A stretch of 64,000 nucleotides of DNA from Rhinopithecimicrobium faecis (GTDB taxonomy: Bacteria > Bacteroidota > Bacteroidia > Sphingobacteriales > Sphingobacteriaceae): positions 62,001 to 126,000 of the forward strand of contig JAGKSB010000006.1 in the NCBI GenBank assembly GCA_017942165.1, read 5' to 3'. This document shows, piece by piece, positions 42,717 to 50,659 of this stretch (positions within the stretch are counted from its first letter, which is position 1; every line of letters begins with the position of its first letter). The notes below the pieces were generated by a model. It was not told the origin of the DNA and ran no database searches. It saw only the letters and a program-made list of their open reading frames with translations. The translations under genes and the position numbers were made by a program.

Positions 42717-43362
42717 AAAATACAAATTCTCCTTTAATAGGATTGTTTTCGTAATGTAATTTTAATTCGGTTAAAGTACCACGTACATTTTCCTCATATA
42801 ACTTACTTAATTCCCTCGACACAGAGGCTTGACGTTCAGCGCCAAAATATTGGATACACTCTTCCAAGGTCTTTAATATACGGTGTGGAGATTCGTAAAA
42901 TATCATGGTACGCGTCTCCTCCGCTAAAATTTTAAAACGCGTCTGACGTCCTTTTTTTACCGGCAGAAAACCTTCAAAACAAAAACGATCATTCGGCAGT
43001 CCTGAATTTACCAGGGCAGGAACAAAGGCTGTAGCGCCAGGTAGACACTGTACTTCTAAGCCTTCTTTTATTGCTTCACGAACAAGTAAGAAGCCAGGGT
43101 CAGAGATTGCAGGCGTTCCAGCGTCAGAAATTAGTGCTATTGTCTGACCCTCTTTTAAGAATTTAAGAATCTCAGAAACAGCTTTATGCTCATTATGTTG
43201 ATGGTGTGCGAACACTTTCTTTTCAATACCAAAGTGCTTTAATAGCGGCGCTGAAGTACGCGTATCTTCTGCTAAGATGATATCAGCCTCTTTTAAAATA
43301 CGAATCGCTCGGAAGGTCATATCTTCCAAATTGCCGATTGGCGTAGGGACCAAGTATAACAT
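42697..43362 (-). CDS. rsmI: 16S rRNA (cytidine1402-2'-O)-methyltransferase RsmI
   Basis: RsmI methylates the ribose of C1402 in the decoding centre, using SAM. The 221 residues have the tetrapyrrole-methylase-like fold with LVPTPIGNLEDMTFRAIRILKEAD, LAEDTRTSAPLLKHFGI, LISDAGTPAISDPG and LPNDRFCFEGFLP. It is shorter than the E. coli protein (286), as is common in Bacteroidota, lacking the C-terminal extension. The stop region is part of a 23-bp tandem duplication. Confidence 0.94.
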   Translation of the reverse strand: MLYLVPTPIGNLEDMTFRAIRILKEADIILAEDTRTSAPLLKHFGIEKKVFAHHQHNEHKAVSEILKFLKEGQTIALISDAGTPAISDPGFLLVREAIKEGLEVQCLPGATAFVPALVNSGLPNDRFCFEGFLPVKKGRQTRFKILAEETRTMIFYESPHRILKTLEECIQYFGAERQASVSRELSKLYEENVRGTLTELKLHYENNPIKGEFVFCVAGLS

Positions 43363-43458
43363 GTTTTATCTGCTTGAATTATAGACTACAAATTTAGTAA
43401 TAAATATGGAAGTCCTTGGATTAATATCAGAAGACTAAAAAATACGAATTACAATAAT

Positions 43459-43466
43459 TATATTTG
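43459..43466 (+). promoter_or_regulatory. Probable serS -7 element
   Basis: TATATTTG matches TAnnTTTG, 26 nt before the serS start. A -33 TTG at usual spacing is not evident. Confidence 0.5.
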
Positions 43467-43492
43467 CCGGTATATATAATAACACAAAAACT

Positions 43493-44764
43493 ATGTTGCA
43501 ACTTAATTATATCCGTGAGAACAGGGATCAGGTAATCGAGCGTTTGGGCATTAAAAACTTCAAAGAGCTGGGATTGGTAGATGAAATCATTGCCTTAGAT
43601 GAGTCGCGTCGTAAAATTCAAGCGGAGTCGGATGCCATTGCTGCGGAAGCAAATGCTTTAGCCAAGCAAATTGGTGATCTAATGCGTCAGGGTAAGAAGG
43701 ATGAAGCTGAAGAAATTAAGGCGAAGTCCTCGGGATATAAAGAGCAAACAAAAACTTTTACGGAAAAATTAGCATCCATTGAAGAAACGTTGTTAGCGAA
43801 GATTGTCATGGTACCTAATTTACCTCATAGCTCCGTGCCTGCTGGTTTTGGCGCTGATGACAATGAAGTAGTTTTAGAAAATGGTACTCTTCCTACGCTG
43901 GCAGAAGATGCGCTTCCTCACTGGGAGATTGCCAGCAAATATGATATTATAGATTTCGAGTTAGGAACAAAAATTACAGGAGCAGGGTTTCCAGTTTATA
44001 AAGGTAAAGGCGCGCGTTTACAACGTGCTTTGATCAATTTCTTCTTAGATCAGGCTGCAGAAGCAGGGTATGATGAATTGCAAGTGCCCATTCTAGTCAA
44101 TGAAGCTTCCGGATTTGGAACGGGACAGTTACCGGATAAAGAAGGACAGATGTACCATGTTGGAGTGGATGATTTATACTTAATTCCTACAGCTGAGGTG
44201 CCCGTTACGAACTTATACCGTGATGTCATTATTAAAGAAGAGCAGTTTCCAATTCGTCATGCTGGATATACACCTTGTTTCCGTCGTGAAGCAGGATCTT
44301 ATGGGGCACATGTACGTGGATTAAATCGTTTACATCAATTTGATAAGGTTGAAACTGTACAAATCGTACATCCTGACAAATCGTATGAGGTGATTGAAGA
44401 AATGAGCTTATATGTACAAGGGTTATTACAGCAATTAGAACTTCCTTACCGCGTATTACGTTTATGTGGGGGAGATATGTCTTTCACAGCCAGCCTAACC
44501 TATGATATGGAGGTTTACTCGGCAGGACAAAAGCGTTGGTTAGAGGTGTCTTCGGTATCTAATTTCGAAACATACCAAGCTAATCGACTGAAACTACGTT
44601 TTAAAAATGCTGCCGGCAAAATGCAGTTAGCTCATACATTAAATGGTTCAGCATTAGCTTTACCACGTATCGTAGCGTCTTTATTAGAGAACAATCAAAC
44701 TGAAAAAGGGATTAAAATTCCAGCAGTTTTAGTACCATATACAGGATTTGAGTATATAGACTAA
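43493..44764 (+). CDS. serS: Serine--tRNA ligase
   Basis: SerS charges tRNA(Ser) and tRNA(Sec). The 423 residues have the N-terminal coiled-coil arm (about 30-105) that grips the long variable arm of tRNA(Ser). The class II catalytic domain shows GAGFPVYKGKGARLQRALINF, LIPTAEVPVTNLYRD, TPCFRREAGSYGAHVRGLNRLHQFDKVE (motif 2) and LNGSALALPRIVASLLENNQ (motif 3). It is monocistronic with its own terminator. Confidence 0.97.
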   Translation: MLQLNYIRENRDQVIERLGIKNFKELGLVDEIIALDESRRKIQAESDAIAAEANALAKQIGDLMRQGKKDEAEEIKAKSSGYKEQTKTFTEKLASIEETLLAKIVMVPNLPHSSVPAGFGADDNEVVLENGTLPTLAEDALPHWEIASKYDIIDFELGTKITGAGFPVYKGKGARLQRALINFFLDQAAEAGYDELQVPILVNEASGFGTGQLPDKEGQMYHVGVDDLYLIPTAEVPVTNLYRDVIIKEEQFPIRHAGYTPCFRREAGSYGAHVRGLNRLHQFDKVETVQIVHPDKSYEVIEEMSLYVQGLLQQLELPYRVLRLCGGDMSFTASLTYDMEVYSAGQKRWLEVSSVSNFETYQANRLKLRFKNAAGKMQLAHTLNGSALALPRIVASLLENNQTEKGIKIPAVLVPYTGFEYID

Positions 44765-45362
44765 GTTGCTAGTTACAAATAATCAGTAAAAAAAGAAGGT
44801 ATTTCTAAAAGAGATACCTTCTTTTTTTTCAATTAAAATTACGTGCTGAATAAGCTGTTTAATTGTTAAAATTTCGTTAAATCAGCAATCTTCTATATAA
44901 AATTCGGAGAATTGCTGGATTTTCAGAAATTTCGATTGAAAAGGTTCTCATTGATTTATTTATAATCATTCTAGAGAATTGTTAGCTAGATTATTAAGTA
45001 AGAATAGATTTATTAAAAAGCTTGCAATAACAACTTTGACTCTATATATTTGTTTCCGCTAAATAATACATCTACTTATTTAGCCACTACTATCCATCAT
45101 AAATTTGCAAATCTTGAAAAGAACAATTTTGCAGATATTCATAAAGTCAACGCCTTAGTCGCTTCTATTGCAGATTAAAAGTTGTCTCTGTCACTCATTG
45201 ATTTATATCAATGCCCAATCCTGCATCTATATTTTTTGTTTTTTCACCCTAATGGTGGTGGATTAACTTGCTGTGAATATACATTTTTAGAAAAAATATA
45301 TTCATACACTGAACAAGGATATTATTATCACATTATATTAATTATTAATAAATTTTAAACAG
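44765..45362 (+). promoter_or_regulatory. Long upstream region and leader of susCD pair 1
   Basis: This 598-bp gap starts with the serS terminator. TTG (45022-45024), a 20-nt spacer and TATATTTG (45045-45052) form a good Bacteroidota promoter. The predicted mRNA start lies near 45058, where a perfect 9-bp hairpin (45058-45066 with 45076-45084, loop of 9) would sit at the very 5' end. A second small hairpin, CATTGAT/ATCAATG, is at 45196-45213. The leader would be about 300 nt, much longer than elsewhere in this window. No ORF or known riboswitch was recognised. Confidence 0.6.
44793..44829 (+). terminator. Terminator after serS
   Basis: AAGAAGGTATTTC pairs with GAGATACCTTCTT (one G-T pair) and is followed by a T run. 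Confidence 0.85.
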
Positions 45363-48300
45363 ATGAAACAACGATTACTTAGTTTCTTTTTAGTGTTAAC
45401 GCTTTTTGTAGGCGTAGCTTATGCACAAGGAAAAGAAGTGAATGGTAAAGTGACGGCCCTAGAGGGTGGCGCACCTATCCAAGGAGTTTCTGTTGCTGTA
45501 TTAGGAAAGCCTAATGCAACGCAAACAGATGCCGTTGGAAATTTCCGGATCCAAGCTGAAGATAATGCTGTATTAGTATTTTCTTATATTGGATATACGA
45601 CAAAAAAAGTAAATATTGGCCAATTAAAGGTGGTTAATGCACAATTAGCAGGAGAACAGAATGCGTTGCAAGAAGTTGTCGTTACTGCAATGGGCGTATC
45701 GAAAGATAAAAGAGCATTAGGATATGCGACGCAAATGGTGAAATCGGAAGATTTAACACGTGCTTCAAATACCAATATGGCTACAGCCTTACAGGGTAAA
45801 GTTTCAGGCGTCGAGGTAGCACCTTCTTCAGGTATGCCAGGAGCTTCTGCAAAAATTACAATTCGTGGTGCGCGCTCTTTTACAGGTGACAACTCACCCT
45901 TATATGTAGTTGATGGAATGCCTATTTCTTCGGCAGCAGATATGAGCACTGGAAACTCTGTTTCTGGAGCGGATTTCGCTAACCGTGGTGTGGATATTGA
46001 TCCGAATGATATTGAGTCTATTAATATCTTAAAAGGACAAGCTGCTTCTGCATTATACGGTATGCGTGCTTCCAATGGGGTTATCTTAATTACTACCAAA
46101 TCGGGTAAAGGCGCTAATAAAAAAGCGCAAATTACCTTAAATACAAATTTGGCGATGGAGAAGGTTTCTATTTTACCTGATTTCCAATCGACTTATGCAC
46201 AAGGTTCAAACGGTAAATATAACCCATTAAGCTCTAACTCTTGGGGTCCTCGTATAGGGGATTTAGCTAATGATGCAACATATGGTGGTAATACAGTTAA
46301 TAAATACACCAATGCTGATGGCTTAAAAGAAGGACAATATTATGTTCCTCAGCGTGCAAATGCTGGTTTAGACCCTTGGGCGACACCACAAGCATACAGC
46401 AATGCGAAAGATTTCTTTAATACAGGAACAACACTTTCTAACTCTTTAAATGTTGTTCAAGGTTTTGATAGAGGTCATTATTCCTTCACAATAGGTAATG
46501 CGAACTCTAAAGGTATTGTTCCTTCAACAGGAATGGGCCGTTACAACGTGAAATTATCTGCAGAGGCTAAATTATCTGATCATTTTACCACTGGTTTCTT
46601 CGGTAACTATGTGACTTCAAAAATCACCAAACAAACAGGGGCAAATAATGGAATTATGGCTACTGTTTACGGTGCACCGGCATCGTACGATTTAGCTGGC
46701 ATTCCTTCGCACATAGCTGGAGATCCATACACACAAAATACTTTCCGTGGTACTTCAGGTTTTGATGATGCTTACTGGGCGATAGAAAATAACTCCTTTA
46801 CAGAACGTTCTCAACGTTTCTTTGGTAATGCTTTCTTACGTTATGATTCAAAATTAGGAACAGATAACCAAAAATTAGTTTTAAAATACCAATTAGGTAA
46901 TGATGCTTATACAACGAACTATTCAGATATCTGGGGTTACGGGCATTCAAATTACTATGGTTCAGCTGAACAGTATAAGTATACCATCAATGAGGTTAAC
47001 TCATTAGCTACGGCTTCTTATAATTGGAAAATTTCTGATGACTTTGTATTCGATGCATTAGTGGGTAATGAGATTGTTCAAAAAACATTCAAATATGACT
47101 ACGCATATGGAGGTAACTTCAACTTCCCAGGATGGAACCATATGGATAATGCAACTGTTTACCAAGGGGCAGAATCTTTCCGTCGTACTCGTACATTCGG
47201 AACGTTCGCTAATGCTTCCTTAGCATGGAAAAATATGTTGTTCTTAAATGTAACGGGTCGTAATGATATAGTTTCCACGATGCCACGTAATAACCGTTCA
47301 TTCTTTTATCCAGCAGCCTCTTTAGGATGGGTATTCACAGAATTAGAAGGGCTTAAAAGTGATGTGTTATCGTACGGTAAAATTAGAGCTTCCTATGCAC
47401 AAGTTGGACAGTCGGCAATCTATTATCCTTCTTACTTCTCGAAACCGACTTACGGTGGTGGCTTCTCTTCAGGAACGCCTATCCAATATCCGATTGGTTC
47501 AAATAACGTTACGGCATTTACACCGAGTACGACAGTTTACGATCCAAACTTAAAACCACAAAATACGGTTTCTTATGAGTTAGGTGCTGATTTAACATTC
47601 TATTCGGGCTTATTTAACTTAGGGTATACTTTCTCACGTCAAAATGTGAAAGATCAAATCTTCCCTGTGCCTTTAGCTGGTTCAACAGGTTCAGGTGAAT
47701 ATATTACAAACGGTGGTGCTGTACATACGAATGTGCATGAGTTAACATTAAACTTCTCCCCAATTCGTAAAAGCGAAAACTGGAAATGGGATTTTGCATT
47801 TAACTTCTCGAAAATTGATAATTACGTAGATGCTTTAGCAGATGGTGTAAACTCTATTTTCTTAGGTGGTTTTGTGGAGCCTCAAGTACGTGCTTCTATT
47901 GGAGAGAAATTCCCAGTAATTTACGGTACTTCTTACTTACGTAACGATGCAGGTCAAATTGTTGTCGATAAGAAAGGTATGCCTCAAATAGGACAAGAAA
48001 CTGTTATTGGACGCGTATCTCCAGACTTCCAATTAGGATTTAATACACAAGTTGAATTCAAGAAATTCCGTTTCTCTGCGGTATTAGATTGGAAACAAGG
48101 TGGTCAAATGTACTCAGGTACTGCCGGTTTATTAGATTACTATGGGGTAACTCAGCGTTCAGCAGATCTGCGTGCGCCAGGAACGTCATTTATGTTCGAT
48201 CAACCAGCTGTTAAAGAGACAGGCTTAGATGCTTCTGGAAATATGACTTATGCAACGAATGATATTCAAATTTCTTCAGATCAAGCACAGAACTACCTAC

Positions 48301-48566
48301 AGTCTATCAACAATATCTCTGAGTCTATGATCTTTGATAACTCTTTTGTGAAATTAAGAGAGGTAACTATTGGCTACCCAGTAGTTAGCAAAAAATCAGT
48401 TAAGTTAGATGTTACAGGATTTGCTAGAAACATTTTATTATGGTCTGCAATGAAAAACTTAGACCCTGAGTCTGCACAAGGTAATAACAATATGGGGGGT
48501 GCTTTTGAGCGTTTCTCTTTACCATCTACCTCGAGCTTTGGTCTAGGTCTTAATCTTAAATTTTAA
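45363..48566 (+). CDS. SusC/RagA-family TonB-dependent outer-membrane transporter (pair 1)
   Basis: This is an outer-membrane importer for glycans, peptides or other large solutes, energised by TonB. The 1067 residues have a signal peptide (1-21, ending AYAQ), a carboxypeptidase-regulatory-like beta-sandwich (about 24-105, VNGKVTALEGGAPIQGVSV), and a TonB box-like EVVVTAMG segment near 112. The plug follows with ALQGKVSGVEV, the SusC motif ITIRGARSFTGDNSPLYVVDGMPI and ASALYGMRASNGVILITTKSGK. A 22-strand barrel ends in Phe (GLGLNLKF). The substrate is not predictable, because no hydrolase or peptidase gene accompanies it. susD follows after 11 nt. Confidence 0.95.
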   Translation: MKQRLLSFFLVLTLFVGVAYAQGKEVNGKVTALEGGAPIQGVSVAVLGKPNATQTDAVGNFRIQAEDNAVLVFSYIGYTTKKVNIGQLKVVNAQLAGEQNALQEVVVTAMGVSKDKRALGYATQMVKSEDLTRASNTNMATALQGKVSGVEVAPSSGMPGASAKITIRGARSFTGDNSPLYVVDGMPISSAADMSTGNSVSGADFANRGVDIDPNDIESINILKGQAASALYGMRASNGVILITTKSGKGANKKAQITLNTNLAMEKVSILPDFQSTYAQGSNGKYNPLSSNSWGPRIGDLANDATYGGNTVNKYTNADGLKEGQYYVPQRANAGLDPWATPQAYSNAKDFFNTGTTLSNSLNVVQGFDRGHYSFTIGNANSKGIVPSTGMGRYNVKLSAEAKLSDHFTTGFFGNYVTSKITKQTGANNGIMATVYGAPASYDLAGIPSHIAGDPYTQNTFRGTSGFDDAYWAIENNSFTERSQRFFGNAFLRYDSKLGTDNQKLVLKYQLGNDAYTTNYSDIWGYGHSNYYGSAEQYKYTINEVNSLATASYNWKISDDFVFDALVGNEIVQKTFKYDYAYGGNFNFPGWNHMDNATVYQGAESFRRTRTFGTFANASLAWKNMLFLNVTGRNDIVSTMPRNNRSFFYPAASLGWVFTELEGLKSDVLSYGKIRASYAQVGQSAIYYPSYFSKPTYGGGFSSGTPIQYPIGSNNVTAFTPSTTVYDPNLKPQNTVSYELGADLTFYSGLFNLGYTFSRQNVKDQIFPVPLAGSTGSGEYITNGGAVHTNVHELTLNFSPIRKSENWKWDFAFNFSKIDNYVDALADGVNSIFLGGFVEPQVRASIGEKFPVIYGTSYLRNDAGQIVVDKKGMPQIGQETVIGRVSPDFQLGFNTQVEFKKFRFSAVLDWKQGGQMYSGTAGLLDYYGVTQRSADLRAPGTSFMFDQPAVKETGLDASGNMTYATNDIQISSDQAQNYLQSINNISESMIFDNSFVKLREVTIGYPVVSKKSVKLDVTGFARNILLWSAMKNLDPESAQGNNNMGGAFERFSLPSTSSFGLGLNLKF

Positions 48567-48577
48567 TACATAAGACG

Positions 48578-50131
48578 ATGAAATTCATTTCAACAATAAA
48601 AAAATATTCGTGGATCTTAGCGGCTTTACCTTTAGCGCTATCTTCTGTATCTTGTTCAGAAGATGCGATGGATGAAGTTAATAAGGATATTAACCACGCA
48701 CAAGATGCACAAGCTAAATTTATTTTAGCGGACGTGATTACCCGTACAGCATTTAGTAATGCGGGTGGCGATATCAATACCTATGTTTCTACCTATGTAG
48801 AGCATGAAGCTGGTGTTCACAATCAATTATTTCTTGCCGAGACTCGTAATGGTGCGCCATCGACTTCTTCAACTTTTAACAACCCTTGGGGAAGTGTTTA
48901 TATTGCATTGAAAAATGCAAAATTAGTTATCTCAAAGTGTTCTGTTGGTGGACCGCAGGCAGGTAATGACGTAACCAAGGGTATGGGTGAAGTGCTTGCT
49001 GCATACAACTTAGCGTTGTTAACAGATATGTATGGTGATGTTCCATATAGCCAAGCGTTAACATTGGAAAATAAACAACCAGGTTTGGATAAGCAAGAGG
49101 CGATTTATAAGGAAATATTTGCCTTATTAGATGCTGCGATCGTTAATTTAGCAGGCAGAGATGCGCACGTATCTGGTGCTGCTGGAAATCACGATTTACT
49201 ATTTGCTGGAAATACTAGTAAATGGATTCAGTTTGCTTACGGCTTAAAAGCGCGTTACACAATGCGTTTACTGAAGCGTTCTACAAATGTTCAAGCAGAT
49301 ATGGCAAAGGTTATTGAATATGCTAATAAATCATTTACTTCAGCTTCTAATGAAGCAGCATTTGCTTATTACGATTCAAAAAACTTAAACCCATTATTTG
49401 ACTTTCAGTGGTCTCGTGACGGCTTAGCAGCTTCACAATCAATCTCTGATAAACTAGTTCAACGTAATGACCCACGTTTGTCGCGTGTATTTATTTCTTC
49501 TGACTGGAAGCAAATTGCTAATCCTGCAGCAGATACGTTGATGGCTCCAAATGGTGCTACGACAGAAATTCAGTACTACTACAATACGTCGGCTTTTATG
49601 TTTGCACAAACAGCACCGACTTTATTATTAAGCTACCACGAGGTATTATTCTTAAAAGCTGAGGCGATGGCTCGTTTGGGTCAAAATGCTGAACCAGTAT
49701 TAAAAGAAGCTGTAAAAGCTGGTATTGTAAATACCGAACGTTCTGTAACGGCAGCCTTCAATGCGCCTACTGTTTTAGGATATGGTGGTCTTTCGGCAGT
49801 ATCTTCGGCTATTACTCCAGCACAAGCTGACACTTATTTTGATAAACAAGTGAAGCCTCTTTTTGCTAAGAGTCCATTAAGTGAAATTGCTAATCAAAAG
49901 TATTTAGCATTCTTCGGAGCTTCAGGTGAAGCTACAGAAGCTTATAACGATGTTCGTCGTTACAAAGCTTTAGGAGAGTCTTGGATTACGCTAGCTAATA
50001 AAGGAAAATTCCCTTTACGCTTACCTTACGGTAATGATGATACGACTAATAACCCGAATGTGAATGCCGCATTTGGTGATGGTCAATATGTATATTCAGA
50101 AAATGTATGGTGGGCTGGCGGTAACCGCTAG
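48578..50131 (+). CDS. SusD/RagB-family lipoprotein (pair 1, SusD-like_2 type)
   Basis: This is a surface lipoprotein that caps SusC and binds the substrate. The 517 residues have a signal ending at a lipobox (ALSSVSC, Cys about 27) and an N-terminal TPR-like helical scaffold: DMYGDVPYSQAL (about 149-160), WIQFAYGLKARYTMRL and a late FLKAEAMARLGQ helix. The DMYGDVPYSQA motif marks the SusD-like_2 subfamily. It is cotranscribed with the SusC gene and followed by a strong terminator. Confidence 0.93.
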   Translation: MKFISTIKKYSWILAALPLALSSVSCSEDAMDEVNKDINHAQDAQAKFILADVITRTAFSNAGGDINTYVSTYVEHEAGVHNQLFLAETRNGAPSTSSTFNNPWGSVYIALKNAKLVISKCSVGGPQAGNDVTKGMGEVLAAYNLALLTDMYGDVPYSQALTLENKQPGLDKQEAIYKEIFALLDAAIVNLAGRDAHVSGAAGNHDLLFAGNTSKWIQFAYGLKARYTMRLLKRSTNVQADMAKVIEYANKSFTSASNEAAFAYYDSKNLNPLFDFQWSRDGLAASQSISDKLVQRNDPRLSRVFISSDWKQIANPAADTLMAPNGATTEIQYYYNTSAFMFAQTAPTLLLSYHEVLFLKAEAMARLGQNAEPVLKEAVKAGIVNTERSVTAAFNAPTVLGYGGLSAVSSAITPAQADTYFDKQVKPLFAKSPLSEIANQKYLAFFGASGEATEAYNDVRRYKALGESWITLANKGKFPLRLPYGNDDTTNNPNVNAAFGDGQYVYSENVWWAGGNR

Positions 50132-50659
50132 TTAAAGCACATCTTATTTTATTAAAGGCGCTTCTTTTTAAGAAGCGCCTTTTTTTTGTTACATAAATGC
50201 TGTCAATTTTTAGAATACTAATTTTACTAAACAACAAATCGCTCTCTTATAAAAGTGAAAATATGGTAATCTTAATTTTTTAGACACGCCTATTCGGTCG
50301 TATTTTTTTTTGCCATAAAAAAATTATAAGGAGATTTTTTAAATTGAAATCATTTTTTTTGATTGTTTTAAGAGGGTATACAGGGTGATAATTTTTTTAT
50401 TCTAAAAATAATGCTAATTAGGCTGATTTAATTAGAGTGCAATTTGGGGCGTTATTAGACTTGTATTTCTAGTAATGTATTAGTGGTTTTATTAGTTGCA
50501 TATTAATCTTTTGTATTTTTTTTTGAAAATATAATTGTTTGATGAATTTATTTAACATATTTTTAACATTACGATTTGCAATCTAACTTATCAACCTAGG
50601 CACTACGTGCCTGCTAAATAATATGGATGGCAATTTTACTTACTAACAAACCATTATAT
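50132..50659 (+). promoter_or_regulatory. Upstream region and promoter of susCD pair 2
   Basis: This 528-bp gap is very AT-rich. After the terminator it holds TTG (50535-50537), a spacer of exactly 20 nt and TATTTTTA (50558-50565), one base from TAnnTTTG. The same arrangement precedes pair 3. A 6-bp hairpin AGGCAC/GTGCCT (50598-50612) lies about 25-40 nt after the predicted start. The stretch between 50190 and 50530 shows no gene or repeat that I recognise. Confidence 0.55.
50154..50187 (+). terminator. Terminator after susCD pair 1
   Basis: AAAGGCGCTTCTT (50154-50166) pairs with AAGAAGCGCCTTT (50170-50182), followed by T. Confidence 0.92.

Noticed and set aside
44765..45362. A riboswitch or tRNA in the long susC leader
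   Set aside because: No cloverleaf or known riboswitch core was recognisable; only two simple hairpins.
50611..50636. AATATGGATGGCAATTTTA upstream of susC pair 2 resembling the guide
   Set aside because: The match needs gaps in the first half, which RNA-guided pairing would not tolerate.
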